This document shows, piece by piece, positions 16,514 to 27,183 of a stretch of 35,530 nt of DNA (the first letter of the stretch is position 1; every line of letters starts with the position of its first letter). The stretch is from Bifidobacterium breve (GTDB lineage: Bacteria > Actinomycetota > Actinomycetes > Nanopelagicales > Nanopelagicaceae), in the NCBI GenBank assembly GCA_945876865.1, contig CAMCPZ010000009.1:1-35530 (forward strand), given 5' to 3'. Made by a program: the position numbers and the translations under genes. Under the pieces are notes generated by a model. It did no database searches. It had not been told where the DNA came from and saw only the letters and a list, made by a program, of their open reading frames with translations.

Positions 16514-18190
16514 TCACATCTTTTCTGGTGCGCTAACACCGAGTAGATCTAGACCGTTAGCAATTACTTGAGCCGTTGCAGAACATAAGGTAGCGCGTGC
16601 GCTATGGAGCTCGCTTGGAGTTTCGTCGCCAAGTGGCAGGACTCTGCAGTCAGCATAAAAACGGTGGTAAACCCCAGCCAACTCTTCGACATACCTGGCA
16701 ACCCGATGCGGCTCGCGCAATTCAGCAGCACCAGCAACAACTCTTGGGAATTCACCAAGAGCGCCGATTAATTCGCGTTCGCGTTCATGCACCAAAAGTT
16801 CTGGGTGGATTAAATCTGCACCATATTTAATTCCAATATCAGTTGCGTTACGCAATACTGCGCAGATTCTTGCATGTGCATATTGCACGTAATAAACCGG
16901 ATTCTCATTTGTCCGACTGCGCAAAATATCTACATCCATAACCATCGGAGTATCGACTGGATAACGGATCAAGGTGTAGCGGGCTGCATCCACGCCCACT
17001 TTTTCAACGAGTTCTTCCAGAGTAATAATTGTTCCGGCGCGCTTCGAGAGTTTTACCTCTTCGCCGCCCTCCATAATTTTTACCATCTGGCCAATTAATA
17101 TTTCAACGTTGTATTCGGGATCATCGCCGTTACATGCTGCAAGCGCCTTCAATCTTCCGGTATATCCATGATGATCCGCTCCCAACATATAAATACAAAT
17201 TTCAAATCCACGTTCGCGCTTTGAGATGTAATAAGCAGAATCAGATGCAAAGTAAGCCATCGAGCCATCAGATTTCACCATTACGCGATCTTTATCATCG
17301 CCAAAATCTGTTGTCCTAAGCCAGATAGCTCCACCATCTTCAAAGACATGACCCTTTGATTTCAGAACTTCTTGGCAATGTGCGAAAAAATTATTGTCAT
17401 ATAAACTTTTCTCAGAGAACCAGACATCGAAGCGTGTGCCAAATTTATCTAGAACGCTCTGTTGCTGAGCCAACTGTAATTTGTATCCGAAATCTCGGAA
17501 TGCAAATGTCTGTTCTTCGCCACTTAACTTCAAAACTTCTGGATTTGAAGCCACAACTTCTTTGGCCAACTCATCGATATATGCGCCGTGATACCCATCT
17601 TCGGGCCTTGGTTCACCCAGCGCAGCGCTCTGCAGTGATGCGCCAAATTTATCCATCTGCACACCGCGATCATTTATATAAAACTCGCGAGTTACTTTTG
17701 CGCCAGCAGCCGATAAAACTCGACCAAGTGCATCTCCGACTGCAGCCCATCTGGTGTGACCGAGATGCAGTGGACCAGTGGGGTTTGCGCTAATGAATTC
17801 CAGATTTATTGCAATGCCATTTAACTTATTGCCATAACCAAAGCTTTTGCCAGCCGTAAGAATGTTAGCGATAACTCCACCTTGGCTACTTTTATCAAGA
17901 GTGATGTTTACAAAGCCTGGACCGGCAATTTCAAGTGCCGCAATATCTTTACGAACTTGTAGACCAGCAACAATTATTTCGGCAATTTTACGAGGTGCAA
18001 TTCCAGATGGCTTAGAAAGTGCCAGTGCGATTGAAGTTGCATAATCTCCGTGATCACGATTCTTCGGACGCTCTAAAGTAAGAGAGGTGGGAATATCGCA
18101 ATTTAATTGTGAATGTGCATCGCGCAATACTTGAAGAATCGCCGCGCTAATTTCATCCTGAATACTCAGGTTACTTTGCTCGGCGCTCAT
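16514..18190 (-). CDS. argS: Arginyl-tRNA synthetase
   Basis: A 558-residue class I synthetase. It contains the N-terminal Add1-type domain, the HIGH-type motif HLGH (142-145, in NPTGPLHLGHTRWA), the KMSKS equivalent KLSKRAG and a C-terminal DALR anticodon-binding domain. No Shine-Dalgarno is visible. A TAAACT hexamer (18203-18198) lies 7 nt before the ATG, compatible with a leaderless transcript starting at the ATG. Alternatively it is read from xylA, whose stop is 28 bp upstream. Confidence 0.95.
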   Translation of the reverse strand: MSAEQSNLSIQDEISAAILQVLRDAHSQLNCDIPTSLTLERPKNRDHGDYATSIALALSKPSGIAPRKIAEIIVAGLQVRKDIAALEIAGPGFVNITLDKSSQGGVIANILTAGKSFGYGNKLNGIAINLEFISANPTGPLHLGHTRWAAVGDALGRVLSAAGAKVTREFYINDRGVQMDKFGASLQSAALGEPRPEDGYHGAYIDELAKEVVASNPEVLKLSGEEQTFAFRDFGYKLQLAQQQSVLDKFGTRFDVWFSEKSLYDNNFFAHCQEVLKSKGHVFEDGGAIWLRTTDFGDDKDRVMVKSDGSMAYFASDSAYYISKRERGFEICIYMLGADHHGYTGRLKALAACNGDDPEYNVEILIGQMVKIMEGGEEVKLSKRAGTIITLEELVEKVGVDAARYTLIRYPVDTPMVMDVDILRSRTNENPVYYVQYAHARICAVLRNATDIGIKYGADLIHPELLVHERERELIGALGEFPRVVAGAAELREPHRVARYVEELAGVYHRFYADCRVLPLGDETPSELHSARATLCSATAQVIANGLDLLGVSAPEKM

Positions 18191-18218
18191 CTAGCAAAGT
18201 TTACAGGTTTAAGTGCGG

Positions 18219-19370
18219 TTAAAGGCCCATCAAGTGTTCGATCGCTAATTGATCAATAGTCTCGTATTGATATCCACGAGCAGCCAAGCCATCGACATCA
18301 ACATTTACTGAAGTTAAATCCTTCCAACTCTCACCCTTTGCAAGTGTTGGCACTTCAAGTTCGTTGATTCGAGAATCTTCCATAGCAGCCTTAACTCGAG
18401 GATCTGCGCGGAATGCCAATGCGCGCTCTTTGAGTGCAAGATATGTTCGCATATTCGATGTTGCGGAAACCCAGACGCCGCGGTCATCTTCAGTGCGTCC
18501 TGGCTTGTAATCGAAGTGCTTTGGACCAGCATATTTATAGCGTTCCAATAGATCGACTAAGAAGAATGCAGATTTCAAATCACCATGCCCAAAGACCAAA
18601 TCCTGATCAAACTTTGGACCATGCTGACCATTTAAATCAATATGGAATAACTTCTTGTGGAATAAAGCTTGTGCGATTCCGTGAACAAAGTTGAGGTTAG
18701 CCATCTGCTCGTGACCAACTTCCGGATTTACGCCAACGAGTTCTGGATGATCTAGAGAGTTAATGAATGCGAGTGCATGTCCAATAGTTGGAAGGAAAAT
18801 ATCGCCACGTGGTTCATTTGGTTTTGGTTCGATTGCAAACTTAATGTTGTAACCCTTATCGATTACATACTGCCCAAGAATATTGAAACCTTCACGATAG
18901 CGTTCTAGCGCAACGTAGCCATCTTTCGCTGCATCAGATTCGGCACCTTCACGGCCACCCCAGCAAACATAAATTTCAGCGCCAAGTTCTGCAGCTAAAT
19001 CAATGTTGCGCATAACTTTAGAGATTGCAAAGCGTCGGATGTCGCGTTCATTTGCAGTCAGTGCACCATCTTTAAAGATTGGGTGGGTAAACAAATTTGT
19101 TGTTGCCATCGGAACTTTCATTCCGGTATCTGCAAGCGCTTTTTTAAATCGAGCAATATGAGCACTGCGATCTGAATCATTTGAACCAAATGGAATTAAG
19201 TCATCATCATGAAATGTCACACCGTAGGCACCGCGTTCTGCTAATTCAGTAACGCTGCGGACTGGATCTAAGGCAGCACGAGTTGCATCACCAAATGGAT
19301 CACGCGCTTGCCAACCAACAGTCCAAAGACCAAATGTGAACTTATCTGCAGGACTTGGTGTTAGTGACAT
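18219..19370 (-). CDS. xylA: Class I xylose isomerase
   Basis: A 383-residue metal-dependent isomerase of D-xylose to D-xylulose (also glucose to fructose) of the short actinomycete class. His54 and Asp57 ([11 protein letters not shown]), Glu181 and Lys183 ([10 protein letters not shown]) and the WGGREG motif fall at the same numbers as in the Actinoplanes/Streptomyces enzymes. GGAG precedes the ATG. It stands at the head of the argS-lysA run without xylulokinase beside it. Its presence shows that the cell also has an isomerase route for pentoses, next to the oxidative route inferred at 1-7662. Confidence 0.95.
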   Translation of the reverse strand: MSLTPSPADKFTFGLWTVGWQARDPFGDATRAALDPVRSVTELAERGAYGVTFHDDDLIPFGSNDSDRSAHIARFKKALADTGMKVPMATTNLFTHPIFKDGALTANERDIRRFAISKVMRNIDLAAELGAEIYVCWGGREGAESDAAKDGYVALERYREGFNILGQYVIDKGYNIKFAIEPKPNEPRGDIFLPTIGHALAFINSLDHPELVGVNPEVGHEQMANLNFVHGIAQALFHKKLFHIDLNGQHGPKFDQDLVFGHGDLKSAFFLVDLLERYKYAGPKHFDYKPGRTEDDRGVWVSATSNMRTYLALKERALAFRADPRVKAAMEDSRINELEVPTLAKGESWKDLTSVNVDVDGLAARGYQYETIDQLAIEHLMGL

Positions 19371-19431
19371 CTTGGCTCCATGTTCGTTGAATGATTGAGC
19401 GACCGCTTTGCTTGCCCTAATTTAATCTCAG

Positions 19432-19463
19432 TTTGGCGCTTTTGCCTAAGTTCCCTTAATCTT
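19432..19463 (+). promoter_or_regulatory. Possible promoter of the tRNA-Leu gene
   Basis: A TTGGCG-like -35 near 19434, about 17-18 bp and a weak TTAATC/TAATCT hexamer near 19456-19462 lie upstream of the tRNA, giving a start around 19470. The match is weak; it is listed because the tRNA has no same-strand upstream gene and needs its own promoter. Confidence 0.25.
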
Positions 19464-19477
19464 CTCTCATCTCTCCA

Positions 19478-19561
19478 GCGGGAGTGGTGAAATGGCAGAC
19501 ACGCAAGTCTTAGGAACTTGTGTCTTCGGACGTGCGGGTTCAAGTCCCGCCTCCCGCACCA
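19478..19561 (+). tRNA. tRNA-Leu (anticodon UAG)
   Basis: The acceptor arms GCGGGAG (19478-19484) and CTCCCGC (19551-19557) pair perfectly and are followed by an encoded ACCA. The anticodon stem CAAGT/ACTTG encloses the loop CTTAGGA, giving anticodon UAG, which reads CUA and other CUN codons. The T-arm is GCGGG-TTCAAGT-CCCGC. A long variable arm with a TCTTCGGA stem-loop marks a class II tRNA, as expected for leucine. Confidence 0.96.
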
Positions 19562-19586
19562 GCTATTTATTTATTGGTAAAGCCGA

Positions 19587-20063
19587 CTAAAGCGCATCGA
19601 TTATCTGCTGAAGTTGACCGGCATGAGACTTGCTGTGGCGAGTATCCATTTTAAATAAATCTGTAAGTGTCATGAGTCCGCCTTCTGGATGCATTGAAGT
19701 TCGCGACCAATCACTTTCAGGAATCGCTCCAAAGATATTTGCCATAGCTATTTGAATCCCCTCGATTGCCGCCATTGAAGCGAATGGATCACGTTTCTCA
19801 TACTGCAAGCGATCTGAATAAACATCTTCGTTGAATGGAAGAATGTCAGGAGTAACGTCTGCAAGGTTGGTTATGTATCTAGTTGCAAAGTGCATCTCGC
19901 CATCACACATATGGTGCAACACATAAGCAGCAGACCATTCGCCAGGTATCGGAAACTTCTTCATATCTTCCGCAGATATGGACTTAGCTAATGAAATCAA
20001 CTCTTTGCCGTTCTTGATGAATTCCGCTAGAAGGTCTCGTGAACTCTTTATCGATTCACTCAT
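19587..20063 (-). CDS. DinB-superfamily protein
   Basis: A 158-residue four-helix-bundle protein of the DinB/YfiT type. Candidate metal-binding histidines are His50/His51 in WSAAYVLHHMCDGE and His143/His147 in TRHSKSHAGQ, the usual three-His arrangement. Members include thiol-dependent transferases and many of unknown role; none can be assigned here. It is a single gene between the tRNA and a divergent coiled-coil gene. The ATG has no Shine-Dalgarno, but TATAGT stands exactly 6 nt upstream, which suggests a leaderless mRNA. Confidence 0.8.
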   Translation of the reverse strand: MSESIKSSRDLLAEFIKNGKELISLAKSISAEDMKKFPIPGEWSAAYVLHHMCDGEMHFATRYITNLADVTPDILPFNEDVYSDRLQYEKRDPFASMAAIEGIQIAMANIFGAIPESDWSRTSMHPEGGLMTLTDLFKMDTRHSKSHAGQLQQIIDAL

Positions 20064-20069
20064 GTCGCA

Positions 20070-20075
20070 ACTATA
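20070..20075 (-). promoter_or_regulatory. Leaderless -10 element of the DinB-family gene
   Basis: TATAGT on the minus strand ends 6 nt before the ATG, so transcription would start at or next to the A of the start codon. The -35 match is poor. The call rests on spacing and consensus. Confidence 0.45.
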
Positions 20076-20176
20076 GGCTCATGAATAGCGGCGGCGGAAG
20101 GGAAATCACTCATGGCACTCACCCTGCCCGATGTTATAGGCTCTGCCGAGATAACTGATTAGAGCAAGGAGCGAAA

Positions 20177-21001
20177 ATGGCTGATAACAAATTCCGATCA
20201 TGGGTTGGATTTAAAGAAGAAACTGTTGCAGCCCCAACTGAGAATGCGGTTGAACGTATTCGCCAACTTGAAACTCAATTAGCAGATCTTCGCTCACGTC
20301 GTGACATCACAAGTTTAAGCAAAGAAGAGTTTGAAATTCTTGCGGGCGAGACCGCAATGAGCCTAATCAAGACAGCGCAACAGCGTGAGTCTCGAGCAGC
20401 TGCATCTGCTGAACAAATGGTTGCTGAAACTACAAGAATTGTAAAAGAGCGTTTAGAAACTTCAGAGAATAAAGCGAAGGCAATCTTGGCTGGCGCAGAA
20501 TCACGCGGTCGTAAATATTTAGCTGCAGCAGAATCTGAAGCGCAAGAGCTTCGCGAAAAGGCAACTCGTAGCGCAGAAAACTTATTAACTGAAAGCCGTC
20601 GCGAAGCAAACGCACTTTCTAGCGCGGCAAAGCGCGAAGCTGAAAAGATTATTTCAGAAGCAACAGTTGCCGTTGGCGAATTCCGCTCTTGGCTTACAAG
20701 TGCAATCTCTGAATCAGAGCGTCTTTATAGAATTCAAACTCAGTCGCTTAATGCGGCAGAGCAAGCTATTGGGGAGACCAGAAGCAGATTAAAGCAGGCC
20801 TTCGAAAGACTTGCGGCGCTGCAAGGCGATATCGATGCAAACATTGATTCCAATAACCGCCCAGTCGAGAAAACTTTCGTGCGCAATAATGGAAAAAGTT
20901 CAGCTACAGCCGGAAACTCATCAACACCCGAAGTTAAGAGCTCTGCAACTACACCTGATAAAAAAGTTGTAAAGAAGAGCACAACCAAAAAACGTAAGTA
21001 A
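20177..21001 (+). CDS. DivIVA-like coiled-coil protein with basic tail
   Basis: A 274-residue protein dominated by heptad-rich helix (about residues 20-210; Ala, Glu, Arg and Lys rich, almost no Pro or Gly), resembling DivIVA/Wag31-like or ATP-synthase b-subunit-like filaments. The C-terminal 50 residues are disordered, Ser/Thr rich and end in KKVVKKSTTKKRK. No transmembrane segment is visible. AGGAG precedes the ATG. The acyltransferase gene starts 5 bp after its stop, so the two are probably co-transcribed. A structural role in cell envelope growth or polarity is inferred from the fold only; the exact family is not certain. Confidence 0.7.
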   Translation: MADNKFRSWVGFKEETVAAPTENAVERIRQLETQLADLRSRRDITSLSKEEFEILAGETAMSLIKTAQQRESRAAASAEQMVAETTRIVKERLETSENKAKAILAGAESRGRKYLAAAESEAQELREKATRSAENLLTESRREANALSSAAKREAEKIISEATVAVGEFRSWLTSAISESERLYRIQTQSLNAAEQAIGETRSRLKQAFERLAALQGDIDANIDSNNRPVEKTFVRNNGKSSATAGNSSTPEVKSSATTPDKKVVKKSTTKKRK

Positions 21002-21006
21002 TCTCG

Positions 21007-22758
21007 ATGCAGCGCGCATCAATTTCTTCAACTCACATTCCTGCAATTGATGGTTTGCGTGCACTTGCAGTTTTTGCCGTTGTTCTTTATCACTTAGGGA
21101 TTTCATGGATGCCGGGAGGCTTTCTTGGCGTCGATCTCTTCTTTGTGATTTCAGGTTATGTGATTACGAGACTTATTTTGGATTCAATTGAAAGTGCAAA
21201 TGGATTAGATCTAAAAAAGTTTTATGCGGCGCGCATAAGAAGATTGTTTCCAGGCCTAATAGCCCTTTTGATTGCTACATCGGTCATGATTGCGCTATTT
21301 GCACCTGATGCGATTCGTAGATTTATTAAAGATGTCCCTTACGTGTTATCTGGGACCAATAACTGGCACTTAGTTGCGCTAGAGCAGGATTACTTTCAAG
21401 CCATTGGGCGCCCACCGCTCCTGCAACACACTTGGTCGCTTGCAGTTGAATTTCAGTTCTATCTTATTTGGCCAATTATTTTGCTATTTGTGTGGCGTAA
21501 ATTTGGTAAGCATGTAGTCAGACGCGCTGCTCTAATTATTGCTACCTTCTCAGGCACCGCGCTCTTCCTATTCTCATTACAAGCAGATAATGCAACAGCA
21601 GGTCGAATTAGCCATATCTATTTTGGAACAGACACTCATAGCCTTGGTTTATTCCTAGGATCGGCCCTTGCGGTTAGCTGGATCCCCAGAAACTTAACTC
21701 GCAATATTTCACAGCGTGCCCAAGACTTTATTGATGGAATTGGAGTCTTTGGCTTTATTGGTCTGCTCTGTATTTTTCTATTTATAGATCAAGAGAATGC
21801 AACGTTATATCAAATTGCATTTCCGCTTGCGGCGCTATTTGGTTGTGCAACTATGGTTTCAATTGTTCACCCAGCATCAAGATTCTCGCCGCTGCTAAGC
21901 AATAGAGTCTTTCTCTGGATTGGCCAGAGATCATATGGAATTTATCTATGGCACTGGGTAGTTTTTCAAGTTACCAGACCTGGCGCTGATCTAACTGGAA
22001 ATCTACTAGCGCTAAATGTCGCCAGAGTTTTAGTTGTTTTAGCACTTGCTGATATCTCGCTACGCGCAATTGAGATACCAATCCGAAACGGGGTCGTGCA
22101 GAACTGGTTTAGGGGAATTAAATATCGGACCAAAGTGATGCAGAGGCGACAACGAATTTTTGTAGCATCTGTAACCGCATTTATAGTTGTAATATCTGGC
22201 AGCTCTGTTGCTGTTGCCTGGCAGCGTGATCAATCAATAATTGTTGAAGTAAAACCAGAACTTGAATTGCCAGATGCTGCCGTGTCATCAAGTGGAAGTG
22301 GGCTCTGGGTTACTGGAGATTCAGTTATCTTGGGTATCCGCAACAAGTTAGCAGCGCAGGAAGAAATTGCCTTGATTAATGCCCGAGTTGGGCGCCAGAT
22401 TCAGGAACTTGTAAAAGAGGTAGAGGCAGATAAACCACGCGTTGGGGAGTCGAAGGTAGTTTTAAATGTCGGAAACAATAATTCGGTCTCTCGTGAAAAT
22501 ATGGTCAAGTTATTGGAACTACTTAAAGACCAGCCAAGGGTTGTAGTTGTAAACACGGCTGTTCCTCGAACTTGGCGAGATGGAAATAATAAAATTATTA
22601 GTGAAGTAGTTTCTAAATATCCAAATGCAGTTTTAGTTGATTGGGCTTCAATAGCAGAAAACCACCCGGAGTTTTTTGCTCCGGATGGTGTCCACTTAAT
22701 TGAAGCTGGTAGTGATGTTTATGTTGCATCAATACTTGAAGCACTTAACGCAAATTAG
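21007..22758 (+). CDS. Membrane acyltransferase (acyltransferase-3 family) with C-terminal SGNH domain
   Basis: A 583-residue OafA-type enzyme. Residues 1 to about 400 hold the acyltransferase-3 domain with about ten membrane helices, the DGLRALAV motif (15-22) with Arg18, the catalytic-type His29 and the FFVISGY motif. After a further membrane helix (about 382-402), an extracytoplasmic SGNH domain has GDSV with nucleophile Ser439, a GNN block and PDGVHL with Asp560 and His563. Such fusions acetylate cell-surface polysaccharide or peptidoglycan. The gene follows the coiled-coil gene by 5 bp and converges on the lysine-rich protein gene with a 2-bp gap. Its surface substrate is unknown. Confidence 0.9.
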   Translation: MQRASISSTHIPAIDGLRALAVFAVVLYHLGISWMPGGFLGVDLFFVISGYVITRLILDSIESANGLDLKKFYAARIRRLFPGLIALLIATSVMIALFAPDAIRRFIKDVPYVLSGTNNWHLVALEQDYFQAIGRPPLLQHTWSLAVEFQFYLIWPIILLFVWRKFGKHVVRRAALIIATFSGTALFLFSLQADNATAGRISHIYFGTDTHSLGLFLGSALAVSWIPRNLTRNISQRAQDFIDGIGVFGFIGLLCIFLFIDQENATLYQIAFPLAALFGCATMVSIVHPASRFSPLLSNRVFLWIGQRSYGIYLWHWVVFQVTRPGADLTGNLLALNVARVLVVLALADISLRAIEIPIRNGVVQNWFRGIKYRTKVMQRRQRIFVASVTAFIVVISGSSVAVAWQRDQSIIVEVKPELELPDAAVSSSGSGLWVTGDSVILGIRNKLAAQEEIALINARVGRQIQELVKEVEADKPRVGESKVVLNVGNNNSVSRENMVKLLELLKDQPRVVVVNTAVPRTWRDGNNKIISEVVSKYPNAVLVDWASIAENHPEFFAPDGVHLIEAGSDVYVASILEALNAN

Positions 22759-22760
22759 TT

Positions 22761-23573
22761 TTAAGCCCACTGCCCTGGGAGACCAAAGACTTTTCCACCA
22801 TCAACGGTTCCATCTTCTAGAACAGATGAGATTCTAAAAGAGGCCCACCCTGTGGTTTCACCTTTTGTAATATCAATTGAATATTGATCAGCTGGAACTG
22901 TTGTAATCAATTTCCAAGTTCCGCCATTTGAACGGATTTCAACATTGTAGTTTGAGACAGCGGCACCATCAGTTGGGGCTTTCCAGAAAATAGTTGCACC
23001 AGATGAAGTGTATTGCGCAACGATACCTACTGGCTCGCTTCCGCCTTGATCTACAACTGTTGAAGTTGTTGCTTCAGCAGATGCCTCGGAAGATGCTTCA
23101 GCAGTTGGTTCCGCTTCTTGTGATGCTTGCGCAGTCGCTGTTGCTTCTGGAGCAGCAGTTTGGGTTTCGGTAGAACCATTTCGGGAGACAACAATTATTG
23201 CAAGTAGAACAACAGCAATTACAACAGCAATTACTACGCGCTTTGAGGTTGCATCACTTGACGAGCTCTTCATCCCAGCAGGAACACTTGAACCCGGAGT
23301 TTTAGCGGGACGCTCAACTACCGAAGGACTCTGGAAGCTAGATCGACTTGATATTGAAGGAACCGCTGGAACTACAAAAGTTGATGATGCTTTCTTTGCA
23401 GTTTTCTTGGCCGACTTCTTAACAACTTTCTTAGCCGACTTCTTAACAGCGCTCTTCTTTGCTGGCGCCTTCTTTACACTTTTCTTAACTGCTCTCTTGG
23501 CTGAAGTTTTCTTCGCTGATTTTTTAGCTGAAGTTTTCTTCGCTGATTTTTTAGCTGCTTTCTTAACTGCCAC
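22761..23573 (-). CDS. Membrane protein with histone-H1-like lysine-rich tail and outer fibronectin-III-like domain
   Basis: A 270-residue protein with three parts. Residues 1-62 are a lysine/alanine/serine repeat of the KKSAKKTSA type, with 27 Lys and 1 Arg in the first 61 residues, like histone H1 tails and the actinobacterial HupB tail. After a Ser/Pro linker comes one transmembrane helix (about 113-129). Beyond it lie a low-complexity Ala/Thr/Glu/Ser linker (135-175) and a C-terminal fibronectin-III-like domain (about 181-270). By the positive-inside rule the basic tail is cytoplasmic. The start is GTG with AAGGAG at good distance. I know no characterised protein of this build; a DNA-to-envelope tether is a hypothesis. 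Confidence 0.8.
   Translation of the reverse strand: MAVKKAAKKSAKKTSAKKSAKKTSAKRAVKKSVKKAPAKKSAVKKSAKKVVKKSAKKTAKKASSTFVVPAVPSISSRSSFQSPSVVERPAKTPGSSVPAGMKSSSSDATSKRVVIAVVIAVVLLAIIVVSRNGSTETQTAAPEATATAQASQEAEPTAEASSEASAEATTSTVVDQGGSEPVGIVAQYTSSGATIFWKAPTDGAAVSNYNVEIRSNGGTWKLITTVPADQYSIDITKGETTGWASFRISSVLEDGTVDGGKVFGLPGQWA
23500..23553. repeat. Perfect 27-bp tandem duplication inside the lysine-rich tail
   Basis: Two identical 27-bp units (23500-23526 and 23527-23553) encode two copies of a nine-residue KKSAKKTSA-type repeat. Identity at the third codon positions implies a recent duplication or slippage, so tail length may vary between strains. Confidence 0.8.
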
Positions 23574-23659
23574 AGTTGTGCTCCTTGGTTTGAGATTGAA
23601 ATACAGATTTAAAACTCAATAGTGAAAGGATACCTTAGGCCTCAACAAAACTAAGATTT

Positions 23660-24274
23660 CTAGAGTAATTCTAAAATTCGCGGTGCAATTGCTCGCATTG
23701 CAATTCCCCGGTGGCTGATTCTGTCCTTCTCGCCGTGTGTTAATTCACCCAGTGTTAGTTCCGAGCCAAGTGGTTGAAAAATTGGGTCATAGCCAAAGCC
23801 CGAGGTTCCACGGGGTGAAAGGGTGATAATTCCTGACAACTTCCCGCTCTCGGTGATCTCTCGGCCTTGGTGCTCATGTCCATCTGGGAAAACTAGAGCA
23901 ACCTCGCACCTAAAATGCGCGCTTCGATTGTTGGGTGGAACACCATCTAATTGCAACAGCACCTTAGAAATATTAGCGGCATCGTCGCCGTGAACTCCGG
24001 ACCACCTTGCCGAGTAAATACCAGGATCGCCATTTAGGTAGTCAATGCAGAGTCCGCTGTCATCTGCTAGGGCTGGAAGATTTGTAAATTGAGAAATTCC
24101 ACGCGCTTTCAATAATGAATTCTCAATAAAAGTTCTCCCAGTCTCTGGGATATCAGGCATATCGGGAAAATCGCGAAGCCCTAATACTTGAACATCACTT
24201 ACAAACTCACCAAGTAATCTCTCGAATTCTTTGATCTTTCCGCTGTTTTGGGTTGCCAGAACTAGCTTTCGCAT
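23660..24274 (-). CDS. rdgB: XTP/dITP diphosphatase (RdgB/HAM1 family)
   Basis: A 204-residue house-cleaning pyrophosphatase that removes XTP, dITP and ITP from the nucleotide pool. It shows the N-terminal ATQNSGKIKEF, the metal/base motif ALADDSGL, GIYSARWSG, GFGYDPIF and the C-terminal SHRGIAM, all diagnostic. The gene starts 6 bp after rph, the usual murI-rph-rdgB arrangement. Confidence 0.96.
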   Translation of the reverse strand: MRKLVLATQNSGKIKEFERLLGEFVSDVQVLGLRDFPDMPDIPETGRTFIENSLLKARGISQFTNLPALADDSGLCIDYLNGDPGIYSARWSGVHGDDAANISKVLLQLDGVPPNNRSAHFRCEVALVFPDGHEHQGREITESGKLSGIITLSPRGTSGFGYDPIFQPLGSELTLGELTHGEKDRISHRGIAMRAIAPRILELL

Positions 24275-24280
24275 TGCTAA

Positions 24281-25036
24281 TTAGTTAAGCGCGTTCTGTT
24301 GCAATTTCGAAAGTTGGTTACAACCAGATACTCCAAGATCCAACAAGCTATCGAGTAGCGCCCGATCAAAGGGTTTTCCTTCAGCAGTTCCTTGAACCTC
24401 AACAAAATTTCCATCTGCAGTGCAGACGATATTCATATCTGTGTCAGCGGTGACGTCCTCTTCGTAGCAGAGATCCAACATTGGGACTCCGCCGATAATT
24501 CCAACACTTACGGCAGAAACGCCTTGAGTTATTGGATTGCGTGAAGCCGGAATATGACCTTTCTCTTTAGCCCAGGTAATTGCATCTTGTAGCGCGACGT
24601 AGGCACCAGTGATTGCAGCCGTTCTAGTTCCGCCATCTGCTTGCAAGACATCGCAATCAATCACAATTGTATTTTCACCAAGTGCAGCGGTATCAACAAC
24701 CGCACGAAGTGAGCGGCCAACTAACCGTGAAATTTCCTGGGTGCGACCACCAAGTTTTCCTTTGACACTTTCGCGATCTGATCTGGTGTGAGTTGCACGC
24801 GGCAACATTGCATATTCACTTGTTACCCAACCGCCACCTTTCCCAACTAACCAACGCGGAACACCTGGCGTGAATGATGCGACACAGAGAACTCGGGTAT
24901 TTCCAAATTCAACTAGGACTGATCCCTCGGCATTGTTTAACCAGTTACGAGTAAATTTAATTGGCCGCAATTGTTCAGGCAATCTGCCATCGATTCTTGG
25001 AAGGTTCGACTTATTATCCTTATTCTCTGGTGACAT
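24281..25036 (-). CDS. rph: Ribonuclease PH
   Basis: A 251-residue phosphorolytic 3'-5' exoribonuclease that trims tRNA 3' ends. [64 protein letters not shown] and [15 protein letters not shown] are conserved RNase PH blocks. The ATG directly follows the murI stop, and GAGGA lies before it inside the end of murI. Length is usual, slightly extended at the N-terminus. Confidence 0.96.
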   Translation of the reverse strand: MSPENKDNKSNLPRIDGRLPEQLRPIKFTRNWLNNAEGSVLVEFGNTRVLCVASFTPGVPRWLVGKGGGWVTSEYAMLPRATHTRSDRESVKGKLGGRTQEISRLVGRSLRAVVDTAALGENTIVIDCDVLQADGGTRTAAITGAYVALQDAITWAKEKGHIPASRNPITQGVSAVSVGIIGGVPMLDLCYEEDVTADTDMNIVCTADGNFVEVQGTAEGKPFDRALLDSLLDLGVSGCNQLSKLQQNALN

Positions 25037-25852
25037 TTAAATCCTCGATTCGACTTTAGAAACTTCTGGCCCAAGAAAACGTCTAGCCAATCTGCTAAAC
25101 AACTCACTTTCACCAGTAGAAACAAACTTATGGGAGGGTTTCCCAGAACTGTTGAGCAAATCTTTTTCAACTAGGACTCGATATAGGTCCTTTGCAGTTT
25201 CTTCGGCACTTGAAACTAGAGTTACTTCATTTCCCATTACATAAGAGATAACACCGGTAAGAAGTGGGTAGTGCGTGCAACCCAGAACTAAAGTATCGAT
25301 ATCTTTTTCGATGAGCGGTTTCAAGTAATCTCGAGCTACCTTGGTAATTGCTGTTCCTGAAGTCTCACCACGTTCAACATATTCAACAAATAACGGACAG
25401 GCCACTGAAGCGATTTCTAACTGTGGGGCTGCAGCAAAAGCATCTAGATAAGCGCCGGATTCAATTGTTGCATTTGTTCCGATTACACCAATTCGACCAC
25501 TTCTAGTTGCTGATACAGCTCTTCGAACAGCTGGTTGAATAACTTCAATTACCGGAACTGAATATCGCTCGCGTGCGTCACGTAACATCGCAGCACTTGC
25601 AGTGTTGCAGGCAATAACAATTGCCTTCACTCCGGCTTCAACTAATTCATCAAGAATTTCTAAAGCAAAGGTTCGAACTTCGGCAAGTGGTCTTGGGCCA
25701 TAAGGGCCGCGGGCGGTATCGCCAACATAAAGAATTGATTCACCAGGAAGTTGATCAATGATTGATCTAGCAACTGTTAGGCCACCAACACCTGAATCGA
25801 AAATTCCGATTGGTGAGTTTGGTGAGGTTGAAATTACTGCAGCGCCCGACAT
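25037..25852 (-). CDS. murI: Glutamate racemase
   Basis: A 271-residue cofactor-independent racemase supplying D-glutamate for peptidoglycan. FDSGVGG (Asp19), the first catalytic Cys82 (ACNTAS) and the second Cys192 (GCTHYP) are all present. It lies 27 bp after cysM and abuts rph. In many actinobacteria a metallo-beta-lactamase-fold gene stands between murI and rph; it is missing here. TAGGCT lies 7 nt before the ATG, so a leaderless start is possible, although an AGG-containing site at about 10 nt could also serve. Confidence 0.96.
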   Translation of the reverse strand: MSGAAVISTSPNSPIGIFDSGVGGLTVARSIIDQLPGESILYVGDTARGPYGPRPLAEVRTFALEILDELVEAGVKAIVIACNTASAAMLRDARERYSVPVIEVIQPAVRRAVSATRSGRIGVIGTNATIESGAYLDAFAAAPQLEIASVACPLFVEYVERGETSGTAITKVARDYLKPLIEKDIDTLVLGCTHYPLLTGVISYVMGNEVTLVSSAEETAKDLYRVLVEKDLLNSSGKPSHKFVSTGESELFSRLARRFLGPEVSKVESRI

Positions 25853-25879
25853 ATAGCCAAGCCTACCTTTACTAAAGAA

Positions 25880-27134
<1,255 letters not shown>

Positions 27135-27135
<1 letters not shown>

Positions 27136-27171
27136 AGGATAAGTATCCTAGAAGCGCGCCTTACTTGCCAA
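27135..27171 (-). promoter_or_regulatory. cysO: cysO promoter with palindrome over the -10 and start codon
   Basis: On the minus strand, TTGGCA (27171-27166), an 18-bp spacer and GATACT (27147-27142) end 6 nt before the ATG, implying a leaderless mRNA. A perfect inverted repeat, TAGGATA-AG-TATCCTA (27135-27150), covers the -10 and reaches the start codon, an ideal operator position for a cysteine or sulfur regulator. The palindrome is certain; its role is inferred. Confidence 0.5.
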
Positions 27172-27183
27172 TCGTAGAATCTG

